From positions 4,577,881 to 4,637,818 of the forward strand of contig WNKI01000002.1 in assembly GCA_015350385.1 (NCBI GenBank): 59,938 nucleotides of DNA, in the 5' to 3' direction. Origin of the DNA: Aculops lycopersici. Its lineage: Eukaryota; Arthropoda; Arachnida; Trombidiformes; Eriophyidae. Made by a program: the position numbers and the translations under genes. The notes beneath the pieces were generated by a model. The model was not told where the DNA came from, made no database searches, and was given only the letters and a program-made list of their open reading frames with translations. Within the stretch, counting starts at the first letter, position 1. The number at the start of each line of letters is the position of its first letter. Positions 46,201 through 57,200 of this stretch are shown in pieces.

Positions 46201-48271
46201 TCGACTGCCAAAATGAGTGAACCTCGAGAGCGAAAAGAGCAAGCGCCACTTTCTCTCACCTTGTCCGCGTTGCATCGCCGGCGGCGAAAAGAAAAGAAGG
46301 AGACGGAGATAAAGAAAGAACCAAAACGACAAGCGGCCGACAACTCGGCCCGTCAGACCGCAAGAGCGATTGTCGTTGTCTGTGCTGTCGTCACATTGGC
46401 CAACAGCAAGTCGGCCAGCCAGCCGGCAAGCCAACTAGTGGGAGCGGCAGTAGTCGGCAACGATTGACACTTTCAACTTATTCAGTTCACGTAAGTGTGG
46501 GTGCGACGAGGAACACGAAGACGACGACGGCGACCAGAACTGTCACATCGCAAGCCACCGCGAAATGACCACCAAAAAGCAAGTGGTTGTAGTGCAGTTG
46601 CGCGAGACTCCGCTTACTTGACGGCATCTTTGTGCCCTCGGCTCTGGACTCGGCGGTGCACCTAGCGACTTGCGATGCTTTACGTGTGCTGCGTTTTTTT
46701 TTTGAATTGAAAGCTAACAATAGAATGTAGACAAGACTTGTGTCTTTATGGTTCCTGACGACTTGCATTAAATCGAGTTGGCAACTTCCCCTCATCTCCA
46801 TCTTTCATCAACTCTCGCCAACTTGGAAGTCGCAAGTCAATTAGCGATGAATGGCGACATGTTGCCAGGGGATACGGCGGCCAGGCAAATCAATTTACCA
46901 ACAGGATGATCCACTTATTAAGTATCACCGATGGACTCTCTTTCGATTAGGTCAGCCAGTTGATTAATCTAGACTATGGAGATTGCGAGAGACAATCTGG
47001 GCAAACCAGTTGAGTTCCACTGTTGGTTGGGCCATCGTAAAGTTAAGCCGGCGGATCACGATTGTTGGCGAATCAGACTAATGGCCAGTCGAAAGAGGGA
47101 GAGAGAGAGAGAGAGGAACAACGTGAACGAAGGTGGGTAGGCGGGTACGTTACCCGGTTAAGGTGGACGTCGTAGACTACCGTAAGTTACGAAACCGAAA
47201 CGCCCGAGGNNNNNNNNNNNNNNNNNNNNACGGTACGTACGTACGTACGTACGTACGTACGTACGTACGTACGTACGTACGTACGTACGTACGACGTACG
47301 TACGACGACGACGAGAGAGAGAGAGAGAGAGAGAGAGGGAACAACTGACAAGTGGGTGGCGGGATCCCGTTAAGTGGAGCTGATCCAAGTTGAACCAAAG
47401 CCCAGCGGCAGCGACGATAGTCGAGTCATCCATCTAAGCTAGTCGATTGCGGCGCTCAATTAGCCTTGAGTGCCTGACGAGCAGCGGAACAATCTGGTTG
47501 TTTATGTTCGCGATTATTCCCTCGCATCGGACCAGCAACACAAAAGCCTCCAGCTCAATGAGCCAACACTCTGGGCTCAGGTTGTTTTCTATTGGCCGCC
47601 GGCACAATCACTTTCCGGGTCTCGGAGTAGTGATCATTGGCGGTGCATAGTGATTGAAATAGCAGTGGTAGTGGTGGCTGAAGCTTTAATGATTTAATCT
47701 CATCATCATCATCAGTGGCTCTATGGGCCGCGGCTACCGACTGCTGGCAAGCTAGCTGCCGCTGGCCAATAATAAGCCGCCAGCTCGGCGGCTAGATATC
47801 ATCCCTCAAGTGGATTGGCCAAATTTGATTTACTTCCTTCTTATCTCTATCCGGTCAGCTTGCCAGCTTGTCGGTGGTTCATCTAGCAAAAAACTTGACA
47901 CTTGTTGTACCTTCACCGGTGATTATTACCACAGCCACCAAATGTTGCTCAATATTTTGACAGTCCCTTAAGGTTATCCCAAAAGTTTTCAGATGAAAAA
48001 TCGTTTGGTTCAATTTTTCGCGAAAAAATACTTACGAGTTTGGGGGCCTGACTTTTTGTAGAGCAAAATCTCGTATTGATCCATCGAGTGGTTGTCCAAA
48101 CTTTGCTCAACTTGACTAATCGCCTGCTTATCAGTTAGCTCGCCATACATAAAACTACACCGACACGACTTTTGCATCACCTCCGCACGATTGTAGCCGG
48201 AAATTTTGCAAAAGCTCTCACTGCAATAAACAATGGGGTAGTCGACGATTTGCGCATTGGCCAGCAGGAAA
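34268..48271 (-). CDS. eag: Voltage-gated potassium channel Eag (KCNH1/KCNH5 type), 5' end missing
   Basis: Nine exons in transcription order: 48271-48036, 39896-39637, 39428-39220, 39055-38872, 38773-38534, 38086-37897, 37345-36666, 36569-35920, 35753-34268. All junctions are GT-AG with matching phases, giving about 1,377 visible residues. Order: PAS domain (FLLANAQIVDYPIVYC, FMYGELTDK); S1 (WDWIILILTFYTAIMV); S2 (VVDVVFFIDILLNFH); S3 (FMIDLLSCLPYDVF); S4 (LKVVRLLRLGRVVRK); S5; pore filter SVGFGN; S6; C-linker; cyclic-nucleotide-binding homology domain (SAPGDLLYHVGE, ILGKGDVFGD); calmodulin-site region (RNRIIFRKVADLK). A long Ser/Gly/Pro-rich tail follows, with a coiled coil (MNQIISLLNELKMDLRKDI) and a His run. 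The channel repolarises neurons and muscle. The PAS-proximal sequence and ALLYATIFGHV pick Eag over Erg or Elk. The preceding exon (expected to encode the GLVAPQNTFLENI-like start) was not found. The 8.1 kb second intron contains the assembly gap. Confidence 0.95.
38112..38136. repeat. (TG)n microsatellite
   Basis: TG dinucleotide tract inside an eag intron, just upstream of the pore exon. Confidence 0.9.
41350..41373. repeat. (AT)n microsatellite
   Basis: Uninterrupted alternating A/T tract of 24 bases. Confidence 0.9.
42907..43332 (+). pseudogene. Possible frameshifted coding relic of unknown family
   Basis: Frame 42907-43137 is open for 77 codons without an ATG and shows coding-like codons (ATC, TTC, GTC, AAG, CTC in series), including NHRGAIDACTNEIF and VVKLVCKLIFEAQYP. 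It stops at TAG 43138. A second frame, overlapping from 43071, continues with similar texture (WIANTDIHDPYGLVYTLI, CNHWWTSLV). The switch point would be the A-run at 43083-43088. The first frame resumes after 43204 (DDNKTLLTASSEDELVV) to TAA 43330. This pattern of two opposite frameshifts suggests a decayed gene copy inside the eag intron. The family is not recognised and chance remains possible. Confidence 0.35.
43517..43537. repeat. (AT)n microsatellite
   Basis: Alternating A/T tract of 21 bases in the large eag intron. Confidence 0.9.
43600..43634. repeat. Perfect 15-bp inverted repeat (hairpin)
   Basis: GCTAAATACGACTCG (43600-43614), loop TGATT, then the exact reverse complement (43620-43634). 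Confidence 0.9.
46001..46033. repeat. CCG/TCG trinucleotide tract
   Basis: Imperfect run of GCC/GTC trinucleotides inside the large eag intron; it creates long overlapping spurious open frames on both strands. Confidence 0.8.
47099..47115. repeat. (GA)n microsatellite, left of the gap
   Basis: GA tract followed by about 95 bp of CpG-rich sequence running into the N block. Confidence 0.9.
47210..47229. other. Assembly gap (20 N)
   Basis: Twenty consecutive N at 47210-47229, inside the large eag intron. The exact round number suggests a placeholder of unknown true length. Confidence 0.99.
47234..47291. repeat. (GTAC)n tract right of the gap
   Basis: About 14 units of the self-complementary GTAC tetranucleotide directly beside the N block, followed by ACG repeats and then (GA)n at 47313-47337. 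Likely low-quality contig-end consensus. Confidence 0.85.
47313..47337. repeat. (GA)n microsatellite, right of the gap
   Basis: Uninterrupted GA tract of 25 bases on the genomic side of the right gap flank. Confidence 0.9.
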
Positions 48272-51200
48272 CTGCAATCAGCTATTTATTTTACCATCCA
48301 ATCGGGCAAAGATTTTGTTTCGTTTTAGGTTGAGGTTGTGGTTGGTTTTTGGCGTACAAATTCAAATTGCGGTTGTTTAGTTTTGGTTGTTGTTGTTGTT
48401 GTAGGTGGAGAGTAGAATTAAGTCGAGTTAAGTTGGTTAGTTGGTTGCATTGAACGAGGTGAAACGCAATTAGTGTTATTAGATTATCTCAGTGCCGCAA
48501 TTCTCCTCTGTCCACAGCGTTTCTCGATACTTTCGACGCCAAATCTGAGCTCATCGGTCGCTAGGCGGCGCTTTGCGCTCCTCTAATCCCTTATCATAGC
48601 TTCCCTTACTTTCCCTACCCCACCACATAACTTGGCAGGAAAAGAGTATCTGATTTCGTCCTCCCTTTCTCTTGCAGCTTGATACGCCCGCAAATTATTG
48701 GCCGATGCGAGCCTTGGGCGAGTTGGCCGCGGGCTTGAGGGAATCTTCTAGCTTTTGACAACATCCAAAAGTTGCCTGACCTTTAACGCCTTGCGACTCG
48801 CGAGTCCAAGGCACAAAGGTCATGCGGCAATCTGAGTTATTCATCTAGCCATAGAAGTCGCCTTTGGAAGTCGTCGACTTTGATATCGTGGTCATCGTCG
48901 TCGTCGTCGTAGTCATCGATGTTGTTGGAGGTGGTGAGCAAATAATCAAACTCGTAGTTGTATTTCCTATCGTGTCAAGAGCCTCAATTTCCTTCCTCTT
49001 CGGAAAGTCCAAGAGTTCAACTCGAACTGAAGGCAAGTTGGGCTTTGAGAAATCCTCAAGTGGACTTCTAGTTCACTTGTCTCTAAACTTCGAACTTGAA
49101 CTCACAATTGAGACTAAGAATAGGAATCTAACTTCCGGTTGGAGGTCTGGCCGCAAGCCACAAAAGAGTCCAGAGGAATATTATTTTTGAACGGCGGGCT
49201 TGAAAGTACATCGTTTTAGTCGCTGGGCGAGATAATTAGATGTATCTAAATAAAAGTTGGCCAGCCAGCTCGCAGTTGGCGCCCCAAAGAGTGCTGTAAA
49301 AGTCTAGCTGCACATAGCGACGGGTGCGCTCATTCAACACGCAAATTCCTTCATTGCTGGCCACGAATAGGGAAAGCGATAGAGATTAACCCCAACGGCG
49401 GCCAAGTGAGTTGGACTATCCGGAAACTTCGACGCGTTTAGAAGAAACTTAAACGCTATTGGCCGAAAGGCTCGCATCCGACCTAATTGAGTGTCTTCTG
49501 CCGCTACTGTTAGCCAAGCGGCCAGCGAGCTCAATGATGGCCAGCTGGCTATTCATTCGGTTTGCAAGGGGAGAGAGCTCACGCAATAGAACGCAACGCA
49601 ATGGGCCAGCCGGAGGGCGACGCCGGAAGCGGAAGCAATCGGACAAAGTGGTCGTGGTCGTTGCGGAGCCAAAGGCGACCGATCTCAACTGGGAAACTCA
49701 GCCAGTTAGCCAGCCGGCAAGATAGAGTCAGAGGTGGAGGTAGCGAGCGAAAGAGAGTCGATCGAGTTTATTCATGCGCCTGGCCATTCGTTCGGAGCTT
49801 CCGGCGAAAGTGTTTGCCACTGAAACTATTGCTCCCGCCGGCCATTGTGCAATCCAATCGATGGGCGCCACTGCACAATTTGTTAGTTAGTATTAGTGGT
49901 AGGTAGAGTAGTAGTAGTAGCAGCAGCAGTGGTGCTAGTGGCCAGGTAGGTTGAGTTTGGTTTTGTACGCATAGCAACAAACGCACGCTGCTCTTTCTAA
50001 CTGCACTACCACGAAGATACCTGCGACTAGACCGCACCTAAAACGACCAAGCGCGATGTGAGGAAGCACTAAACTCGATGAGAGCTCATCTTGGAATGGG
50101 GTTTCTAGCAATGGAGGAGCGGCAGCTCACTACTCTCTCGATGGCCACAATGTTTATGTGGCCGGCAAGCGAGCAGCCGGTCGAAGGGCCGGCATGCCAA
50201 GCGAATCTTGCGATGATATTAACGATCGACACTATCGCTTGGAGAGGTTTACAATAGTAATAGAGTATACTATTGCCGTTTCCACCACTACTTCTTCATT
50301 CAACGCTAGCAGACGCCACTGCTAAACGATAGGAGCGACTTCCAACTTGCACCAAAGCCGTTGGTTTGATATAATAAAAAGCAGGTAAAATTTACAATCT
50401 TTTCGCTCGCCTGCTCGCCATCTCCACTTTCTCTTCCTACGATTCTTAACCTTGGATTCTGCCAACTTAACTTGGGCCAAAAGTGTGCCAGCGGGCAAGC
50501 GGAATTCAAGCGATCGATTTGCCCCTTGGCCTCAAGATTTCGCCACTGAACCTCAATAAAACTGCAGCCACTAATACTCTTGCTGCTGCTGCCACTACTT
50601 TCGCTTATGCTACCGGCGCTGCAACAATTACTGCCACCAAAGTATAAGATGCCAGTCAGCTGGAATCGTGTTACTCTTGAGATGGTTGCCATCTCCACTA
50701 GATAGGTGAAATTCAATGCACAACTTCAATCATGTAATTGGGGCGCCGGAAGTTATGTACATTATGTTTGTTGTTGTTGATGTTGCTGCTGGCGCTGAGC
50801 TTATGAGCGAAATCGATTTCCCCCTGCTCGAGTCATGGTTTCAGCCTCTCAGCTGACGTCGTGGTGGCCGGCGCCACGTTTGCTGACGCGAGAGTTGAAC
50901 GAATTTTTCCTAACTCTCAAGTCTCAAGTCTCAAGAGAGAGCGAGAGGCCAAATTTGTAACGCTAACTGCAACTTGTTGAGGTCGAGCGACGGTGCGATC
51001 ATCGAGCTTGGAAACATTAGTAGTAGTAGTAGGGGTAATATATAAGCAGATTATATATTATGTTTCCACCTTGGCGAGATGATTCCCCTCAGGTCAGCGT
51101 CGCCATCGTCGTCGTCTCCCTCTTAGCAAGCAAACAATAGAGAGGCGAGTGAATGAATATTAGTCTTAAGTGCATCAGTGGCCGGCCTCCTAGTTGATCA

Positions 51201-54200
51201 TAATCATTATCGCGATGCAAATCGCACTCACAAACTCGTAGCACCGGTAACCGGAAGTAGCTCGAGCACGCGATCAATCTAATCAGCTCGCCGCATCTGC
51301 GAGCTGTTTTTTGTTCATCGCGCTTAAGTTGCCATTGTTCCTCCTTCTCGTTTGTACTTTGGTTGTCTAGTTGGTCGGCCGACGGGCTGGCGGGCGCGCA
51401 TTCACAAGTTCAGTGGGAAGTCCACCAAACCAACAGCTAGATCGCACCGCACCGCACCGCTACTCCAGAGTCCAACGCGCAGGTGTCAGTGTAAGCAAGA
51501 GAACAGTACTCAACTCGTCAGCGAGTTCCGGTGCCAAGCGGTCGGCTCATCCGCTGGCGTTTCCGGTCAGCAAATCCCGACTTTGGCGTCACCACAAACA
51601 ATAGCAGTGGTGGTGGTGGTTGCTATCTGTGGCAACTATCATATCAGTATCGACGAACACAACCACCGCCACCAACAACAAACTCTCTCACTCGATTGGC
51701 CACAAAACGCGATTGTCATTCATCTCACTGGCGGCTCGCCACTACCACGTTTGCCGGCCCGACAGTCAGTCAGTCAATCGGTCGGTCGGTCGGTTAGACC
51801 ATTGAATTGTATGCTTGTTTGTCGCTTGGTTCAAGCTCGCGAGAAAACTGTAAGGTTTGTCTGGTTCGCTTTGAGGCGAGAGATTGTGTTTGTTGGGTGG
51901 GCGTGCAGGCTACTCGCGGCAAATACAAACCAAATAGTGTGTTCTGTTGTGTCATCAAGTCAAAGAAATTGGACCAATAGCGGCAGTGGCAACCAAACCA
52001 ATGACAAATCGGCCGGCCTGCCGTTGGAAAGTCAGTGCCACAAAGCCAACGCAACGAGCCAGTAAGTCAGTGAGTAAACGTGCGCATTTTCAATCTCCGG
52101 CGCCCAATTTCGGCGTCATCTCTCGCTGTCATCGTTTGCCTGCAGCAAATTGGCCCCTTGGATTTGACCAAGTCGCTTCGAGCCAGCCGAAGCAGCAACC
52201 GAACGGCGAGTTAGTGGCGGACTAAGCCACTGGCCGCAAAGCTTGCGGCTCAACTCAAGCCAGCCAGTTGGCGGGACGGTGGCGATCTGGGCGCTGCAAA
52301 TAGATTCAATTTGATACTGGCGCCAAAGCGCGAGAGCCACACAACAAACTGAACGCTCCATTGAATTGAATTTAAATGGGATGGTTCTTTGTGGTGGAAG
52401 TTTGTGTTTGAGTCTAAGTTTGAGTTTGAGTTTCACTTTGAGTTTTGGATTTTTCTCCTCAGCTAAGAGAGAGGATTCTGCCCTAAATCCTCTAGCATGT
52501 GATTCAAGTTGAATTCAGTGGCAACTAGCTGCTGCTGCTGCTGCTGCTTTTGTTGATCAGTGGAAGCAACAACATCAGTGACAACAGCACAACAGCGCCG
52601 GACGAATGTCATTCAGACTTCCGGTTGGAGCAACAACAACAAACACTAACAAACACCAACAACTACTATTGCTACTACCACTACTTTGGCCCGCCAATTG
52701 GGATCATGGGACTGCGAACGAGATTTAGTTGCAGTAGGAGGGAGAGAGAGATTTGCGATTGCCAAAATACGATCGATCTTAGACCAAAGTTCAACCTCCT
52801 CTCTCTCTCTTCCTGTGCAACTTATTCAACTTTCTCTCACCTGTGCCCAAGTTTTTGCTGTCGGTCGTTCTGGTTTCTGCTAAGTTGAGTTTAAGCAGAT
52901 TTCCGTCTGACGAGACTAATTTAAACATCAGAAATAACCCAAATTTCACTGCCCCTTATTCATTGGATCACTCTGCTCACAGTATAAACTTATAGAAAGT
53001 AATCGTCTTGCTCGTTCTCGAGGCCACCGAGCTCAAGGTTGACGCCAATCAAGTCAATGCTCTTTCTTCGACCACCAGATGCCAAAAATTTCACCTACAA
53101 CTTGTTAACCTTGTGGATGGAAATGAGCAACGACAAAGAACAAAATTAGCCAACGCGTTCAGCTAAATGCACTAGTCGCTGGCTGGTTGGCTGGTTAATG
53201 CAGGCTCCAGAACGCCGTGGCCAAGCGTTCTGGAGCCCCCACCAAGGTAGTGCTAAAATTTACTAGCCAACTTATCTTCTGGTAGGCGAGCAGAATTAAC
53301 GGCCAACCAATTTGATGTATCGGCGGAGGCGGAGACTTTAACGTTTGTTAATCTGGGCGCCAAGATCGATTTGGGCGCTTGTCTTGGGTTTTTGTGGCCC
53401 TCGTTTAACGCAGACATTGGGTGTACAAATCTCTTGGATTAAAACACAACGCAAAGCAACAAACTACCACTATTTTTCCCTCTTGCTCTTTTTCTCCTCC
53501 TTTGAGTCTGGGCGAGGAAAAAGGGGCAACACAGAAAGTAGGGGTACGTTAATGAGTATACAGAGGCTACCTGCAAATGCAACAACAGCAACAGCACCAC
53601 TGCGAGCAAATCCACAACTAAGCGGCGCGAGTAAAATGAGAGGCGACTTTGCTTCCTCGATTTGCAGGAGAAAATAGTAGTGGAACAGGAAGACAAAAAT
53701 TAACAAGTTGCCTGGGCGTCTAACCGGAAAGCTGACTGTCCGTCCGACTGATGATCTAGTTTTTGCCGACCCGTTAGTTGTAAGTAGTCGAGTTACTGCA
53801 ACTTAATGCAAGTAACGAGCTTGCAGAGGCGCAAGCGAAATGCAAGAGGGGATAACCGCTAGTTTACCTGTGTGATTGCTGCGGACGTGCCGCGGCTCTA
53901 GTGCTTCGTTTCCGGTTTCCGTCGCTCTCTCTCTCCCTATCTCGACGTCGACGTCGTGGTCGTGGAGATGGCGAATAAGATTACATATGCCAGCAGCGCA
54001 TCCAGAGACTAGTTTGTTTCAGCTGGCTGAATGCTTAATTGTGTCTATTGCCAGGTTACTCTCATCAGTCGCGGATAGATCTCCTACTACAAAAATCTGC
54101 AGTCCTGCGTATTGCTTTTTTCTATGAAGTTCAGACCGAGAGTAACGCAATTATTGAGATGAGCGGTAGCTGTCGAGGAGCGAGAAATAACGAGTCTTCC

Positions 54201-57200
54201 TTGCTGATTTTCAACCAAAACTTAGAGCCGATTGGCCAATTGGATTTCACCTGATTCGGTGTTTCGCGGGGCATTGAAGTCGATGCTGTCGATGATACAA
54301 GCAATTCACGGTATCGATCTCGCCATCTTTGTTGCTAAATTCAAGTCCAACCCAAAACCAATCGTTCAAATGAGCGACAGTCATCTGCAACAGCGACAAA
54401 TTTTGTATTTCATCATCCAGCTAAGGGCAACTGGATGGTCTAGCGCATTGGCCAGTTGATGCTATTTAGATCAATCTAGGATCTAGAGTAGAAGCAAGCC
54501 TCGCGTGTTCATACGCAATCAGTGCCAACTAAAGTGTTGGCAGCTTGGTGCGACTTTGAACCAGAATGCTGCTGCTGTTAATACACAGCGGGCCGACAGC
54601 TGGGCTGCCACTAAAATTCTGGTAAATTTGGAGGAAAATATCGGCTCAAATTGGGGCTTACAAGGTAACTGTCTCAGTTCCCACGCGCAGATCTTGATCA
54701 CATTCGGCACAGAGATGCTCTGTGCCATCAGAAGGATGTTTTGGTATACGGGGGGGGGGAGGGGGCCAATTTGAAATTTTTAGAAAATCGGGACCAAAGT
54801 TGATAAGACCCCATAGAAGTCTCTGGAGCGCGCAAGTTTTTTTAACACGCGTAGCTATCGGATTTTCTTTGGTTTGTTTCAATTTTGATCTTGATTTTTG
54901 CAAAAACAATTATTTGTTCGGATCTGTGCTCTTGCACATGAACTTATATTGGTACAGACAATATCTGTGCAAAACAGTTCGGATAGTTACCTTGTTAGAC
55001 TAAAGGCAGAGTCTTGTCCCCCGGGCTACTGCCGCGCTTTACTACGATCAGGGGATCTATTTTGTGGAGCGGACGAGAAGCTCGCATCACAACAAAGACT
55101 CTTTCAAACAAGTGACTAGCTGGCTTCTCTATTCCCCAGCGAGTCAAAAGCACAACTCTCACCTGCTAGCTAGCCGCCGTCGCATAGAGCCGAGAGCCAG
55201 CGACGCTGGCATCCTCACCTTTGCAAAGGCACAGACAGCAGCAACCACCTGGTGCTACTGCTGCCTAGATTACATAAACAAACTGGCGCCTGAATGTTTA
55301 TTTGTTCAACTGCCAGCGAGCGACAGTGTCGCCGCTTCGAGATTTGCCGCCGCTGATACGAAAAAAAGTTGTCTTGTTATTCCGTTGGATTCTTTCTTTC
55401 TTTTTCAAAAATGACTCGTACGATGGAGGAGCACAAGATCCTCAGTATCAGCAAGTGGAAAAAACTAGAGCTCAGAATGCAACGGCCAACGACCAAATTT
55501 CTGCACCCAGCAACCCAAACCTACCTTTACTTCTTGTCATTCCTCTAAACCAAGCAAAGCGAGACAGTAGAATGGCCATTGCAATGAAGGCACACTCAAC
55601 TTGATGCGCGCGACATGGTTGCTCACGTGGCCCTATGGTTGTGGATGAGGTAGCAGTGATGGCTAACGCTTAGAAGGCTCAACTAAACTCCTATGTTCCA
55701 TGGCCGCAGAGCCACCGCAACGAAAACAAATTAAACCATCGCTGATGGCTGGTGCAAGTGGTGGGATCAGCGGCTCTGGCAAGTTGAATTTAGTTGCCAC
55801 CAACTAGTCATTCGGTAGGTGGGTTCGAGTTGCGTTTTGGGAGTTTGGATGTTGCGCGACTTCCGCTCGCGCCGCTCGTGACTTGGGCACTCGATTGTTA
55901 TCGAGCGAGCGCCGCGTGTTTCGAGATGATATCTGCTAGCCAGCTAATGCCACCTCCACCACCAACAACAACGTCGGCGACGACGACGTCGACGGACCCA
56001 CCAGTCGGCTTATGGTGCTGGGTGAGCCTCTCCTCTTAAGCCGCCGCCGACGCCGCGAGCGTCAGCCTGTCGGCCGCCAGTCAGCCAACAGGCCTCAGCA
56101 GTGAGTCGCTCGGCATCGTGAACTATGGCGCCGCTTGCCTGTGTTTCTATTCCATGAATCAAGCGGATGCATTAGCCGAGCGAAGGGATTGGCTTGCAGG
56201 TGAGATGGTTGTGCGCCATAAAGCTATGCTCGCTTGGCTAGTCGGTGGGTTGGCTGCTTGCTTGCAGCTTGGGGCTGCAGGTGTAAAAAGTTGCGCCATT
56301 TTGGAAAACTAATTTGCGGCTCGAGTTGGTTTCGAATTTAGATTTGCAAATCAGCCAGCCGAATAGCTAACTTAGTTGCTGGAAATAATGAACTCTCCAC
56401 CTCAAATGGATAACCTCGATGCTAGTTGCTGTCTCTGTTGTTGTTGTTGCTGCTGCTGCTGCCGCGGCCACGACGACGACCAACAACAACAACAACTAAG
56501 GCTCCGGGGCTACGACAACAATTGGAACCAAATGATGTTGTCGTTGTTGTTGATGATGTTGTTTCTCTTGTTGTTGTTACTTCTGCTTCGTCGTGGATTT
56601 TGCTGATGCTCATGACGAGATCCAGTGAATTATAATCTCGACCGCCGGCTATGTGTTTTCCCTCTCCCTCTCTCTCTCTCTCATCGCACACCAGAGACAC
56701 ACGAAGTAAGGACAATGATTGAGCCGCACGCAAGTCCACGGGCGAAAGGCCAGAGCAATTGGCCGGCTGGCTGGATAGAGCCGCTCACGTAGTGGTGGTG
56801 TTGGCATTGGTTTACCAAGTTGCCTGCTTCCTTTGCCCGATGACACTCGAATCGCTGGCGCCGCTGCCAGCTGATTGGCTCTTTGCCAGCACGTGGTACC
56901 AATTTGATCGCCGGTCCATCGGTCGCCAGCCTCTTGGGCCAACACGCAATCGGACAGCCTCTCGGAAGTCTCGGCAGTGCCGACGCGCTTTTAGCTAGCT
57001 GGCTAGCTTGCCAAATCCTCTGCGACTCTAGTCGAGGAGGCGAACACAAAGACGGAGCTCCGGCCGCCAGCTCGGCCCTTAGCTAGCTTGATAAAATGAG
57101 AGGGAGCCTCCAAGAGACCGAGCGGCCACCTGACCCAGCGACCAGAGTAGCGGCGGACCTGGTAGAGGCCGCAGTTTCAGTGGCTTCTCCAGCAGCCAAC

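Larger units (their letters stand above)
39897..48035 (-). other. eag: Large eag intron (8.1 kb)
   Basis: Intron between the PAS exon and the exon beginning VPIWLLFHIAP. The split codon C+GC joins them. It contains (AT)n tracts at 41350-41373 and 43517-43537, a possible coding relic at 42907-43332, a hairpin at 43600-43634, a CCG-rich tract near 46001-46033 and the 20-N gap. Apart from these it is rich in GCCAGC, GGCC and AGCTAGC words and holds no supported gene. Confidence 0.75.

Noticed and set aside
45951..46467. Overlapping open frames up to 167 codons on both strands near the CCG tract
   Set aside because: They result from the trinucleotide tract and low stop density; no domain or splice sites.
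47234..47291. GTAC repeat as a telomere-like or satellite array
   Set aside because: It abuts the N block and forms part of the contig-end noise pattern, so an assembly artefact is more likely.
47133..47433. Open frames crossing the N gap and the GTAC repeat
   Set aside because: They translate N positions and simple repeats; not genes.
51352..52065. A 237-codon open frame on the plus strand
   Set aside because: Composition is low-complexity, lacks any recognisable domain, and overlaps other frames of similar length in the same segment.
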